DNA of 64,000 bases from JACMRI01 sp043778625 (GTDB taxonomy: Bacteria; Bacteroidota; Bacteroidia; UBA4408), in the NCBI GenBank assembly GCA_043778625.1, contig JAYWFU010000093.1, forward strand, positions 9,866 to 73,865, read 5' to 3'. The notes beneath the pieces are model-generated. The model saw only the letters and a program-made list of their open reading frames with translations, did not search any database and had not been told where the DNA came from. Both the position numbers and the translations under genes were made by a program. Shown here in pieces: positions 23,260 through 32,286 of this stretch. Within the stretch, counting starts at the first letter, position 1, and each line of letters begins with the position of its first letter.

Positions 23260-24390
23260 TTACAACGCCATATAACGTTTGCCAGGTAAGGTTTTTATTT
23301 GCCTACTAAACTCCATGTTAAGCAATGCTACTGCTAGTTTGCTTATGGGCATTTGTACTTGTATGCTTAATTCATCAATATGAATATTGGTAGCGTTTTT
23401 TATACTATCGTAAATTAATTTTTCATCATCGTTTACAAACTCAAACATTGATTCTTGCCTATGCACAGGCTGTTCGGTTTGCTTTTGCCAACTCATAAAT
23501 TTTATAATATCGGCGGCTGAGGTTACCAATGCCGCTTTGTTATATTTAATTAAGTTATTGCACCCCATGCTAAATTCATCGCTACATCGGCCAGGTATGG
23601 CAAACACATCTTTGTTGTAGGTGTGCGCTATGTCGGCAGTAATTAGTGCGCCCCCTTTTGCGGCGGCTTCAATTACGAGTACGGCATCGCTCAGGCCAGC
23701 TACTATACGGTTGCGTTTAGGGAAATTTTCTCTATCGGGGTTTGTTCCGCTAATAAACTCGGTCATTACAGCACCTTCGCTCTCTACCATGCGCTTAGCT
23801 ATTTGCGCATGTGCTGCCGGGTATAATTTGTTGAGCCCATGTGCTAACACTCCAATGGTGGCTAGGTTATTATTTAACGCTGACTTGTGCGCAGTAACAT
23901 CAATGCCGTAGGCTAAGCCACTAACTATATTTACGTTATATTCCTTGAGGTCTTCAATAATTTGTTCGGTAATAGCCTCGCCATACGGGGTGGCTTTGCG
24001 TGTGCCCACTATGGCTAGGGTGTATTTATTGTCAATATCAATAGTACCTTTGTAATACAATAACAGCGGGGCATCGTGGCACTGGCGTAGCTTGTTAGGG
24101 TAGGAGGAGCTACCGTATACACAGGTTTTTATGTGGTTTTTTTCAATAAACATTAACTCCGTTTCGGCACGGTGCAGGCAAGCGGTACGGTGTTCAATTA
24201 TTGATTGTGCAATGCCTCCTCCCACGCCAAGGGTGTCTTGCAATTGTTTTTTATTACTTGTAAATATATTTTGTGCCGAACCAAAATGTGCGTACAACAA
24301 TTTAGCCGTAACATCGCCCACCATAGGTATTTGGGTCAGTGCTATTTGATACAATAAATCGTTGTTCACGCTATTGTTTTTTAGCAGCAT
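23260..24390 (-). CDS. dprA: DNA-processing protein DprA
   Basis: This 376-residue protein loads RecA on incoming single-stranded DNA during natural transformation. An N-terminal HhH-like region (VGDVTAKLLYAHFGSA) is followed by the Rossmann fold core: GTRKATPYG (about 133-141), SGLAYGIDVTAHKSAL, GTNPDRENFPKRNRIVAGL and VLVIEAAAKGGALITAD. A C-terminal winged-helix (about 315-376) is present. The length matches Bacteroidota DprA. Its 5' end overlaps the preceding DUF6438 gene by 20 bp on the same strand. Confidence 0.95.
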   Translation of the reverse strand: MLLKNNSVNNDLLYQIALTQIPMVGDVTAKLLYAHFGSAQNIFTSNKKQLQDTLGVGGGIAQSIIEHRTACLHRAETELMFIEKNHIKTCVYGSSSYPNKLRQCHDAPLLLYYKGTIDIDNKYTLAIVGTRKATPYGEAITEQIIEDLKEYNVNIVSGLAYGIDVTAHKSALNNNLATIGVLAHGLNKLYPAAHAQIAKRMVESEGAVMTEFISGTNPDRENFPKRNRIVAGLSDAVLVIEAAAKGGALITADIAHTYNKDVFAIPGRCSDEFSMGCNNLIKYNKAALVTSAADIIKFMSWQKQTEQPVHRQESMFEFVNDDEKLIYDSIKNATNIHIDELSIQVQMPISKLAVALLNMEFSRQIKTLPGKRYMAL

Positions 24391-24841
24391 CGTTGGCTAT
24401 TGCTTGCTCCACCGCCTTTATTATGCGGTCTTCCATGGCGTTAACAGGTTTCGGAATTTTACCTCTACGCATTATTTTGTTATGCTTACCCGTTGCGTTA
24501 TCGTACAATGCTATAATAGCTTTTTCAACTGCAAAAAAGTTTTCGGTATAGCTTGTTTGTAATTCAAAAAAACTCATAGCATAGGCCGTTCCAAAAAATA
24601 TTTCTATCTCTTGTTCGTCTACTTGTGTGGTTACGTTACCTTTTATGGTGGTGTTTTTAATGCCCTTATAATCGGCACGCCCGCTTTTGTATATTTTTAT
24701 TTCAAACTCAGGCAATGCATCATTAAACGAACCTCTGTACAGGTATATTAATAGGCTATCTGGCGTGGTAGTTTGTTGCGCTTTAGCCGTAGTAGTACAA
24801 CTAATAATTGTTGCGCAAATAATTAATATGCAGTGTTTCAT
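24371..24841 (-). CDS. Secreted DUF6438-type protein
   Basis: This 156-residue protein has a signal peptide (MKHCILIICATIISCTTTAKAQ). The mature part follows the pattern PEFEIKIYKSGRADYKGI, then the FFELQTSY and ALYDN segments, that fits the DUF6438 family. This family occurs as periplasmic or surface-exposed small domains of unknown function in Bacteroidota. The Cys at residue 15 (ISCTTT) could also act as a lipobox-like site, but the preceding residues fit less well. The 3' end overlaps the start of dprA, so the pair is co-transcribed. Confidence 0.7.
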   Translation of the reverse strand: MKHCILIICATIISCTTTAKAQQTTTPDSLLIYLYRGSFNDALPEFEIKIYKSGRADYKGIKNTTIKGNVTTQVDEQEIEIFFGTAYAMSFFELQTSYTENFFAVEKAIIALYDNATGKHNKIMRRGKIPKPVNAMEDRIIKAVEQAIANDAAKKQ

Positions 24842-24886
24842 TGGTTAGTGGTTAAGTTAAAAAAAGGTTATGCAATTTTTAGGCAA

Positions 24887-25840
24887 TTACTTTGCCATAG
24901 TTAGCAAAGCATTGTTAATGTTGGTGTGTATGCGTTCGGTTAAATGTTCAGTGGGATATTTTACAAATTTTTGGCCTACAATGTGTTCGTATAATTCAAT
25001 GTATCTGTCAGACACTAATTGTACGTATTCAGCCGTCATTTCGGGTATTTGTTGCCCTTCTTTACCCATAAAATTATTAGCTATTAACCACTGGCGCACA
25101 AACTCTTTGCTAAGTTGTTTTTGCTCTTCGCCCTTTGCTTGACGCTCAGCATATCCCTCTTTGTAAAAATAACGTGATGAATCGGGAGTATGAATTTCGT
25201 CCATTAAATAAATAGTGTTGTCAATTTTTCCAAATTCGTATTTTGTATCTACCAATATTAATCCCTGCTCGCTTGCCATTGCCGTGCCACGTGCGTATAG
25301 CGCAAGGGTTAGGCGTTCAAGTTCGGTGTAGTCTTTTTCGCTCACAATACCTTGCGCTATTATTTCGTGGCGGCTAATATCTTCGTCGTGCCCTACGCTT
25401 GCTTTGGTAGTAGGAGTAATTATAGGGGTAGGGAATTTATCATTTTCGTTCATGCCGTTAGGCATACTAACACCACATAAGGTGCGTAAGCCGCTAGCAT
25501 AGGTGCGTGCAGCGTGCCCACTAAGGTAGCCTCGCACTACCATCTCTACTTTAAATGGCTCGCAACGCTTACCAATGGTAACTTGTGGGTCGGGGCTTAG
25601 TAGTGTCCAGTTGGGAACGATGTCAGCTGTGGCTTTTAAAAAGTGCGCCGCTATTTGATTTAGCACCTGTCCTTTGTACGGAATTCCCTTGGGCAATACC
25701 ACATCAAACGCTGAAATTCTGTCGCTGGCAATCATTACTAAAATGTCAGTGCCAATAGTGTACACGTCGCGTACCTTGCCTTTGTAATAGTTAGTTTGAT
25801 TAGGAAAACTGTAATTGCTTTGGGTAATTGCTAGAGCCAT
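24887..25840 (-). CDS. purC: Phosphoribosylaminoimidazole-succinocarboxamide synthase
   Basis: This 317-residue protein is the purine pathway enzyme that joins aspartate to CAIR, using ATP, to give SAICAR. Motifs visible are YYKGKVRDVYTIG (nucleotide-binding start), SDRISAFDVVLPKGIPYKGQ and VEMVVRGYLSGHAARTYASG. Further motifs are KFPTPIITPTTKASVGHDED, EQGLILVDTKYEFG and DEIHTPDSSRYF. The length is that of the longer Bacteroidota/eukaryote-like PurC. The gene stands apart, with its own promoter: ATTG-N19-TATATTTG on the minus strand. Confidence 0.97.
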   Translation of the reverse strand: MALAITQSNYSFPNQTNYYKGKVRDVYTIGTDILVMIASDRISAFDVVLPKGIPYKGQVLNQIAAHFLKATADIVPNWTLLSPDPQVTIGKRCEPFKVEMVVRGYLSGHAARTYASGLRTLCGVSMPNGMNENDKFPTPIITPTTKASVGHDEDISRHEIIAQGIVSEKDYTELERLTLALYARGTAMASEQGLILVDTKYEFGKIDNTIYLMDEIHTPDSSRYFYKEGYAERQAKGEEQKQLSKEFVRQWLIANNFMGKEGQQIPEMTAEYVQLVSDRYIELYEHIVGQKFVKYPTEHLTERIHTNINNALLTMAK

Positions 25841-25877
25841 TGCTAGAGAAATTAAATGATTTAAACTATTATACCCG

Positions 25878-25908
25878 CAAATATACCATAACTAATTACT
25901 TGGGCAAT
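25878..25908 (-). promoter_or_regulatory. Bacteroidota promoter for purC
   Basis: On the minus strand, TATATTTG (25,885-25,878) matches TAnnTTTG. ATTG (25,908-25,905), one mismatch from TTTG, lies exactly 19 bp upstream, about 60 bp before the purC start. Confidence 0.65.
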
Positions 25909-25959
25909 GTAAGAGTTTAAATCAAGGGTGGCTTAAAAAATAGCTACGCCTTAGGTTCA

Positions 25960-27030
25960 TTACTCTAGTAAGTTCTTTAATGTAGTTAGGTCAATTTCCT
26001 TTATATTGTTTTTAATAATTACCCCTTGCTTATTAACTAATATTCCTGTTGGAAATTCATATACATTAAATTGAATATGATAAGGGCTTAAATCGCCTTT
26101 AAAATCGCAAGTATTTAACCATTTTGTTTTGTCTTGCTTAATATACCTTAACCATGTTGCGTAATCCGTTTCGTCCGACACGCTAACAAAATTAATTTGT
26201 TGGTTTAACGTTTTGCGAGTGCTTTTCATTTCTTCATAAAACTTAATCTTAAATTTACACCCTGTGTGAAAATCTATATAGGTGTATTTTCCGTTAGCGT
26301 CTTTGCACGCATTAAAATATTTACCAGTGCTTAATTTAAAATTTACATCTTTTAATGTGTCGCCAACTGTGTATATTTTATTAATAGCCAAGGCTTCTTT
26401 ACATAAAGTGTAGGTAGGAAAGGTTTTAAATTCATTAGGAAGTTTGTTAAATAAGTTATTGAGTTTTTGTTTGTTAAAATCATTAGCTCCAATATGGTAA
26501 CGCAAAAAATCAATTGCTAAAAACGTAGTTGGATTTTTTATTAAATTATCGTAGCCAGTATTTGTAACAACGTTTTCAACAGAGTCGGTTTGCGCTTGTA
26601 ATCTTGTTTTTTCGTCCACTGAAATATTTTGCGCATTAAGCTGTTCTTCAAACGCCTCTTCAAACACACGTAGGCTATCTCTAGTGTGTTTTTCAGCGTA
26701 GTACGCATCGTTTAGCATAGAATTTATAAACTTAATAGTATGTGTGCTATCATTAATCTCAACGTTATATACGCCATCGTGTAGCCACAATTGGTAGTAC
26801 TTGCGCATGTTTTCATTTAGTACAAGTACTACTTTTACAGGCTCTAGTATAGTTGCTTTAATAGTGCCTGTTGTTGCACTTTTTTTAACATCGTAATATA
26901 CTTTGCCTTGACTAGATAAGTGCATTGCGTTGGTTTTACGATTACTTATTATTTTATAATTAAGAGTAACGTTTTGAGCAAAGCTACTTATGGTAGATAA
27001 TAGAAACAAAATGGTTGTTAGTTTTTTCAT
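25960..27030 (-). CDS. Secreted thioredoxin-fold protein with degenerate active site
   Basis: This 356-residue protein has a signal peptide (MKKLTTILFLLSTISSFAQ), an N-terminal domain (about 20-200) and a C-terminal TlpA/thioredoxin-like domain (about 225-356). The region where CxxC is normally found reads YIDFHTGCKFKIKFYEEMKS, so only one Cys is present. The cis-Pro region is visible as YEFPTGILVNKQG. The layout is like the DUF4369-TlpA family common in Bacteroidota, but the missing second Cys argues against normal disulfide reductase activity. It may be a chaperone-like or otherwise repurposed domain. Confidence 0.75.
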   Translation of the reverse strand: MKKLTTILFLLSTISSFAQNVTLNYKIISNRKTNAMHLSSQGKVYYDVKKSATTGTIKATILEPVKVVLVLNENMRKYYQLWLHDGVYNVEINDSTHTIKFINSMLNDAYYAEKHTRDSLRVFEEAFEEQLNAQNISVDEKTRLQAQTDSVENVVTNTGYDNLIKNPTTFLAIDFLRYHIGANDFNKQKLNNLFNKLPNEFKTFPTYTLCKEALAINKIYTVGDTLKDVNFKLSTGKYFNACKDANGKYTYIDFHTGCKFKIKFYEEMKSTRKTLNQQINFVSVSDETDYATWLRYIKQDKTKWLNTCDFKGDLSPYHIQFNVYEFPTGILVNKQGVIIKNNIKEIDLTTLKNLLE

Positions 27031-27041
27031 TTGGATTTATT

Positions 27042-27887
27042 TTAGTTTTTACACCTATCTACAATTTTAATAGCCTCTACAGCGGCTTGTACATCATGCA
27101 CACGTAGTAATTTAGCTCCGTTAATTAAGGCTATGGTATTGGCTACAGTCGTGGCATTTAAAGCCTCTTCGGCGGTTGTGTTTATTACGTTGTATAACAT
27201 TGATTTGCGCGAAACGCCCACTAACAGGGGTACTTGTAAGGCTTTAAAATGTGCTAAATTATTTAACAGTTCATAATTGTGTGTAAGGGTTTTACCAAAA
27301 CCAAAACCTACATCGGCTATGCAGTCAGTAATACCCGCTTGGCGTGCCTGTGCAATGCGGTGGGTAAAAAAATTAAATACCTCGGTTACCACATTAGCAT
27401 AGGTTGGCTGCTGTTGCATAGTGCTAGGCGTGCCTTGCATGTGCATAAGTATGTACGGGCATTTGTAGTTAGCTACGGTGCTAAGCATGGCTACATCGGC
27501 AATGCCTGCGCTAATATCGTTAATAATACTTGCGCCTGCATCTAACGTGGCTTGTGCTAGTTGGGCATGTGTGGTATCAACTGAAATAATACAATTAGGA
27601 AATTGCTTAATAGCCGCTTTAACTACAGGTAATACACGTTGTAGTTCTTCGTCAATTGAAACTACAGGCGCATTGGGCTTGCTTGATGCACCACCAATGT
27701 CAATTATTGATGCGCCTTGTAGCAAGTGGGTTTCAATAGTTTGCAATGCTTTACTTACAGTTATGGCTTGGCTTGAGGCGTAAAATGAATTTGGAGTAAC
27801 GTTTACAATGCCCATTACCAAAGGCGTGTGCAAGAGCAGTAGTCTTCCGCCTACGTTTATACTATGGTGTGTAGTGTGTGCTAACAT
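27042..27887 (-). CDS. folP: Dihydropteroate synthase
   Basis: This 281-residue TIM-barrel enzyme joins p-aminobenzoate to dihydropterin pyrophosphate in folate synthesis. Visible motifs are VMGIVNVTPNSFYASS (usually TPDSF), IIDIGGASSKPNAPVV (usually SSRPGA), ISVDTTHAQLAQATLDAGAS, INDISAG, PYILMHMQGTP and DVGFGFGKTLTHNYELLNNL, then VGVSRKSM. The length is typical. The changes D to N in TPDSF and R/G to K/N in the SSRPGA loop are unusual and are raised as a finding. It is 11 bp upstream (in transcript order) of the thioredoxin-fold gene. Confidence 0.9.
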   Translation of the reverse strand: MLAHTTHHSINVGGRLLLLHTPLVMGIVNVTPNSFYASSQAITVSKALQTIETHLLQGASIIDIGGASSKPNAPVVSIDEELQRVLPVVKAAIKQFPNCIISVDTTHAQLAQATLDAGASIINDISAGIADVAMLSTVANYKCPYILMHMQGTPSTMQQQPTYANVVTEVFNFFTHRIAQARQAGITDCIADVGFGFGKTLTHNYELLNNLAHFKALQVPLLVGVSRKSMLYNVINTTAEEALNATTVANTIALINGAKLLRVHDVQAAVEAIKIVDRCKN

Positions 27888-28027
27888 TGTAATAAGCAGA
27901 GTAATTAGCGGTGTAAATGTAGTGTAACATTATTTACCACTGTTATTTAATAATTTGGATTTAGGTATTGAGATAAATGTGCAAATCTGTAATTGAAAAT
28001 TGATTACGTTGAACTGTATTAAAATAA

Positions 28028-28061
28028 AAAAGAGTTTCAAATTATCATTTGAAACTCTTTT
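28028..28061 (-). terminator. Terminator after tRNA-Pro
   Basis: AAAGAGTTTCAAAT pairs with ATTTGAAACTCTTT around a 4-nt loop, with A/T tracts on both sides, so it could serve both strands. It directly follows the tRNA on the minus strand. Confidence 0.8.
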
Positions 28062-28062
28062 G

Positions 28063-28136
28063 TCGGGGTGGCCAGATTCGAACTGACGGCCTCCACGTCC
28101 CAAACGTGGCGCGATACCGGGCTACGCTACACCCCG
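28063..28136 (-). tRNA. tRNA-Pro (TGG anticodon)
   Basis: This is a 74-nt cloverleaf on the minus strand. The acceptor stem is CGGGGTG/CACCCCG, the anticodon stem-loop is CCACG-TTTGGGA-CGTGG with anticodon TGG, and the T arm contains GTTCGAATC. The discriminator is A and no CCA is encoded. It lies between folP and mnmA. Confidence 0.95.
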
Positions 28137-28226
28137 AATAATTAATTTTCATTAATTTTACGACTGCAAACATACTACTATTTTTGATATATTAAATGGT
28201 TTAGCAAAAATAATTTTGCCTCCCTG

Positions 28227-29381
28227 TTAAGCCTCTACAGTACTTGTGTTGGCTATGTTTTGTGCTATTAACACATCATTCTTACGCATTATAAACCCTC
28301 CGCCTACTAGGTCATTGCCATCATAAAACACTGCCGACTGCCCTGGTGCTAACCCTTGCACAGGTTGATGAAACGTTACTTTGAGCAAATCTCCCACTTG
28401 TGTAACGGTACTCATTGTGCCAGCATCTTTGTAACGTATTTTGGTAAGTAGGTTAGGTGCGTTAGCTATGTTGGCATATTTACTCAAGTTAAAACCTCGC
28501 ACATACATCTCTTGCTCTTGTAACTCCTCCTGTGAGCCAAGCACTACCGTATTGGTTTCGGGTATAATTTCTAGTACAAAAGCAGGTGTGCCAAATGCTA
28601 TTTCTAAGCCCTTGCGTTGCCCAATGGTATAAAACGGATATCCCTTGTGTTGCCCTAATACCTTGCCATTACGGTCAATGAAGTTACCGCCGCCTACACG
28701 TGCCTCTAACGCTGGGTCTTTGTGTTTTAAAAATGCACGGTAATCGTTATCGGGTACAAAACAAATTTCGTAGCTCTCGCTTTTGTTGGCTAATTCGTAT
28801 AATCCAGCCTTTACGGCTAATTGTTTAATATAGGTTTTTTCTAGTTTTCCTAACGGAAAAAGTGTTCGTGCAAGGCTCTCTTGCGTAAGCCCCCACAATA
28901 CATACGATTGGTCTTTTTTGGCATCGAGGCCTTTGCTTACCACGTATCTGTCGTTTTCTTGGCGCACTTGTGCGTAATGGCCAGTGGCTATAAAATCGCA
29001 ATTAAGCTGGTCGGCACGTTTTAACAGTGCTTCCCACTTAATGTGTGTGTTGCACAGCACACAAGGGTTGGGTGTACGTCCTGCTAAATATTCCTCCACA
29101 AAATTATCAATAATGTGGTTGCCAAATTCGTTGCGTATATCCAGTATTAAATGATGAAACCCTGCTTTTACGGCCACAGTACGTGCATCATTAATACTAT
29201 CTAAACTACAGCAACCCGTTTCTTTTTTAGAGCCTCCGCTGGTTTCATAATCCCATGTTTTCATGGTTATACCTATTACCTCGTAGCCTTGCTCGTGTAG
29301 CATTAATGCTGCTACAGTGCTATCAATACCGCCACTCATGGCCACTAATACCTTTCCTTTGCTACTACTCACCTCCGCCAT
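28227..29381 (-). CDS. mnmA: tRNA 2-thiouridine(34) synthase
   Basis: This 384-residue protein thiolates U34 in tRNA-Lys/Glu/Gln. The ATP-PPase loop SGGIDSTVAA is at about residues 15-24. The two catalytic cysteines are seen in NPCVLCNTHIKW and YEICFVPDNDYR. Other motifs are GCCSLDSINDARTVAVKAG, FIATGHYAQV, DQSYVLWGL and YTIGQRKGLEIAFG. The C-terminal domain (about 285-384) ends with an NTSTVEA tail. The gene overlaps the preceding MORN-repeat gene by 17 bp, so the two are translationally linked. Confidence 0.95.
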   Translation of the reverse strand: MAEVSSSKGKVLVAMSGGIDSTVAALMLHEQGYEVIGITMKTWDYETSGGSKKETGCCSLDSINDARTVAVKAGFHHLILDIRNEFGNHIIDNFVEEYLAGRTPNPCVLCNTHIKWEALLKRADQLNCDFIATGHYAQVRQENDRYVVSKGLDAKKDQSYVLWGLTQESLARTLFPLGKLEKTYIKQLAVKAGLYELANKSESYEICFVPDNDYRAFLKHKDPALEARVGGGNFIDRNGKVLGQHKGYPFYTIGQRKGLEIAFGTPAFVLEIIPETNTVVLGSQEELQEQEMYVRGFNLSKYANIANAPNLLTKIRYKDAGTMSTVTQVGDLLKVTFHQPVQGLAPGQSAVFYDGNDLVGGGFIMRKNDVLIAQNIANTSTVEA

Positions 29382-30150
29382 TAAATTGCTTGTTAAACTC
29401 GTCCTGTATTATGTTTTGATTAGGTAGTGCCTCAGGTAATGGTTCAGGCTTGGCTAAAATATCCACTCCATTTTTGTAAATCGATTTATGATCTAATCCT
29501 CCACTAGGTTTAAAATATAACCATGTGCCTATGCGCACCCCATGTTTATAAAAACCTTGGCAATATTCCTTTCCGTTTTCGTGGTAAGAGGTTGATTTGC
29601 CTTCTATTTCGCCTTTGATGTAAGTGGCTTCGTCTTTTAATTGCCCTGACGGAAAGTAGGCACGCCAGTTGCCGTCTTCCATACCGTTTACCATATTGGT
29701 TTCTTCCGCTAATTTTCCGTTTAAATAAAACTTTTTGCTAACGCCTGTAGCCTTGCCTAATATATAGGTTTCTTGCGCTACTAAATGGTCATCAAAACTA
29801 AAGTAGTTCCACACACTATCCTTTAGTTGGTTAATGTAGTTGCCGCGCGATAGCACATTGCCATTGTCATGATAAAATGTATTGCGTACAAAGCCCTTAA
29901 TGCGTGCATCAAATACGTTAATAGCTTCGGTTTTTCCATCGTCGTAGTAATAGTAAAATATACCTACTGGCACATCGTTTACAAACTGGCCAGTATATTT
30001 TATTTTACCGTTTTCCCATGTTTTAGTCCACTTACCTTGCTTTAAGCCTTTGGCATCTTTTTTATTAATTGCTTCGGTTTGGGCAATAGCCGTGATGCTT
30101 AGCGATATAATAGCTATGCTACACAAAAAAATTTTTTTTAACAAAAACAT
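29365..30150 (-). CDS. Secreted MORN/YwqK-type repeat protein
   Basis: This 261-residue protein has a signal peptide (LLKKIFLCSIAIISLSITAI, then AQTE) and repeats of the YwqK/MORN type: GLKQGKWTKTWENGKIKYTG, GKLAEETNMVNGMEDGNWRA and GKEYCQGFYKHGVRIGTW. Such repeats form a beta-sheet ribbon and are common in secreted Bacteroidota proteins of unknown role. The C-terminus is Pro/Asn-rich. It lies upstream of mnmA in the same transcript and downstream of the SPFH gene by 20 bp. Confidence 0.8.
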   Translation of the reverse strand: MFLLKKIFLCSIAIISLSITAIAQTEAINKKDAKGLKQGKWTKTWENGKIKYTGQFVNDVPVGIFYYYYDDGKTEAINVFDARIKGFVRNTFYHDNGNVLSRGNYINQLKDSVWNYFSFDDHLVAQETYILGKATGVSKKFYLNGKLAEETNMVNGMEDGNWRAYFPSGQLKDEATYIKGEIEGKSTSYHENGKEYCQGFYKHGVRIGTWLYFKPSGGLDHKSIYKNGVDILAKPEPLPEALPNQNIIQDEFNKQFNGGGE

Positions 30151-30170
30151 AGCTATTCGCTTTTTTGTAA

Positions 30171-31091
30171 TTATTTATTCTTGGCGTTTTCTATACTCAT
30201 TAATTGTTGCATGGTGCGTTGCATATTGTCGGCACTGCCATCAAGAAATATAGTATTACCTGTCCCGTTTTCCGAAAAATGTTTTATCGCTTCTGTCCAC
30301 ATACTAAACAGTAAGTACGAACCGTCTAGGTTTTCTTGTTTCATTTCGTGGGCAGCTTCCGTCATACCTTTAGCTACCTCCTTGCGGAATAATGCAATAC
30401 CTTGTCCACGTAATTGTGCTGCTTCTTTTTCGGCCAACGCTGATATTTTTATAGCATTACCATCAGCTTCAGCAGCTTTAGTTTTGGTTATTAATAAGGC
30501 TTGTCCTTCGTTTTCGGCAGCAGCTTTTAAGTTTTGTGAGGCTACTACTTGGCTCATCGATTTCATAATAACTTCGTCGAACGTAATGTCGTTTAACTGC
30601 AAATCAATTAAATGGTAACCCCATGCTTCTAAGGTTTGGTCAATGTTTTCTTTTACATCGTTAGCAATTTCGCGGCGTAATGATAGTACTTCGCCCTGAC
30701 GCTTAGTAGCAATAAAGCCACGTATAGAGCCTTCTATGGTACGTATTAGTGCTTGCATAAAGCTACGGTCGTCCATGAATTTAAACGCTACGTTTTTAAT
30801 AGATTCTTCGTCTTGATTAATAACCGAGTACAGCAACATTGCTTTAAAAAACACGTTGGCTTGGTCGTTAGTGGTGGCCTGAAACTCCAACTCCACACTA
30901 CGATTTTGAATACTTACTCGGCGAAATATTTGCTCAATAAAAGGCACTTTAAAATTTAAACCTGGTGTAAGTATTCTGCGGTACTTACCAAATACGGTTA
31001 TTACTGCTATTGAACCTTGTTGCACGGTTACAAACGAACCTAATAACGTGGCCACACCTAGTGCCACAATAATGTAAACGAAATACTGCAT
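30171..31091 (-). CDS. SPFH/Band 7 (stomatin-like) membrane protein
   Basis: This 306-residue protein has one N-terminal membrane span (YFVYIIVALGVATLLGSFV). It is followed by the Band 7/SPFH domain (about 25-200: VTVFGKYRRILTPGLNFKVP, then AMLLYSVINQDEESIKNVAF and IEGSIRGFIATKRQ) and a coiled coil (about 200-270) rich in Ala/Glu/Lys. It is like QmcA/stomatin proteins, which form large cage-like assemblies in the inner membrane and often regulate proteases or membrane organisation. No NfeD-type partner is adjacent. The specific role is unknown. Confidence 0.88.
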   Translation of the reverse strand: MQYFVYIIVALGVATLLGSFVTVQQGSIAVITVFGKYRRILTPGLNFKVPFIEQIFRRVSIQNRSVELEFQATTNDQANVFFKAMLLYSVINQDEESIKNVAFKFMDDRSFMQALIRTIEGSIRGFIATKRQGEVLSLRREIANDVKENIDQTLEAWGYHLIDLQLNDITFDEVIMKSMSQVVASQNLKAAAENEGQALLITKTKAAEADGNAIKISALAEKEAAQLRGQGIALFRKEVAKGMTEAAHEMKQENLDGSYLLFSMWTEAIKHFSENGTGNTIFLDGSADNMQRTMQQLMSIENAKNK

Positions 31092-31172
31092 GTTGTTTTG
31101 TTTTTTTTAAATGATTAATTAATAATAGTAAATGTAGCTAACAATTATTACACCACCGTAGATATATTTAAA

Positions 31173-32267
31173 CTAAATATAATTACTTCCGTCGCTACGG
31201 GCCTTAACGTCCGATACAAAATCTCTAATTTTTTGCTCGTTATCTTTTTTGCAAATTAATAAGGCTCCATTACTTTCTACTACTATATAGCCCTCTAAGC
31301 CCTCAATAACTACTAATTTATTGTTAGGTACGTTTATAATGTTTTTGTTGGCATCGTATAGCATTACATTTTTGCCAATGGTAGCATTGCCGTATTCGTC
31401 TTTTTTTAGATGGGTGTATAACGAACCGTAAGTACCCAAGTCGCTCCAACCTATCATTGACTCACGCACGTAAGCATTACGTGATTTCTCCATTATAGAT
31501 TTATCTATCGAAATATTTTGACATTCGGAGTAGGCTTGTTGTATAAATAGTTTTTCGTTAGGAGTATCGTATTTGTCTAAACCTTCTTTAAACAAGGCGT
31601 TCATCTCAGGGTCGTGTTTTTCAAACGCTGCGAGTATGCCTTTTAAACTCCAAATAAATATGCCTGAGTTCCAAAGAAAATCGCCACTTTCAATAAAAAA
31701 CTTCGCTAGTTCTAATTCAGGTTTTTCGGTAAATGTTTTTACTTTACGTATCCGTTTGTCTTTTTCTTTTACATCGCTATCCATGTATTGTATGTAGCCA
31801 TAGCCAGTGTCGGGGCGTGTAGGTTTTAAGCCCAGTGTTAGCAACACATCGGCATCTTTAGTTTTTATTAAACAGTTTTCAATAGCTTTTACAAACGTAT
31901 CTTCTTTTTTAATTAAATGGTCGCTTGGTGCTACTACAATATTGGCGTTAGGGTTACGTTTTAGTATTTTGTAATTGGCGTAGGCTACGCATGGCGCAGT
32001 ATTTTTACGAAAAGGCTCACACAGTATATTGTATTCTAACATGGTTGGCAACTGTTGTTGCACAAGACTTTTGTAGCTGTCGTGGGTTACTACAATAATA
32101 TTTTCGGGCGGACAAATTTTTAAAAATCTATCGTAAGTCATTTGTAATAATGTACGCCCAGTGCCTAATATATCAATAAACTGCTTAGGAAAACTGGTGC
32201 GGCTCATAGGCCAAAAACGGCTACCAATGCCCCCTGCCATTATTACTACGTAATTGTTAGTGTTCAT
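31173..32267 (-). CDS. manC: Mannose-1-phosphate guanylyltransferase
   Basis: This 364-residue protein makes GDP-mannose from mannose-1-phosphate and GTP. The nucleotidyltransferase signature is IMAGGIGSRFWPMSRTSFPK (about 9-28). Other motifs are CEPFRKNTAPCVAYA, VVAPSDHLI, LKPTRPDTGYGYIQY, FTEKPELELAKFF and LWNSGIFIWS. The C-terminal beta-helix part (about 270-364) ends the chain, and no isomerase domain is fused, so it is the short single-function form. The next gene in transcript order (32,287-33,564) is an aminotransferase. Confidence 0.93.
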   Translation of the reverse strand: MNTNNYVVIMAGGIGSRFWPMSRTSFPKQFIDILGTGRTLLQMTYDRFLKICPPENIIVVTHDSYKSLVQQQLPTMLEYNILCEPFRKNTAPCVAYANYKILKRNPNANIVVAPSDHLIKKEDTFVKAIENCLIKTKDADVLLTLGLKPTRPDTGYGYIQYMDSDVKEKDKRIRKVKTFTEKPELELAKFFIESGDFLWNSGIFIWSLKGILAAFEKHDPEMNALFKEGLDKYDTPNEKLFIQQAYSECQNISIDKSIMEKSRNAYVRESMIGWSDLGTYGSLYTHLKKDEYGNATIGKNVMLYDANKNIINVPNNKLVVIEGLEGYIVVESNGALLICKKDNEQKIRDFVSDVKARSDGSNYI

Positions 32268-32286
32268 AAATTTAAAATTACTTAAA

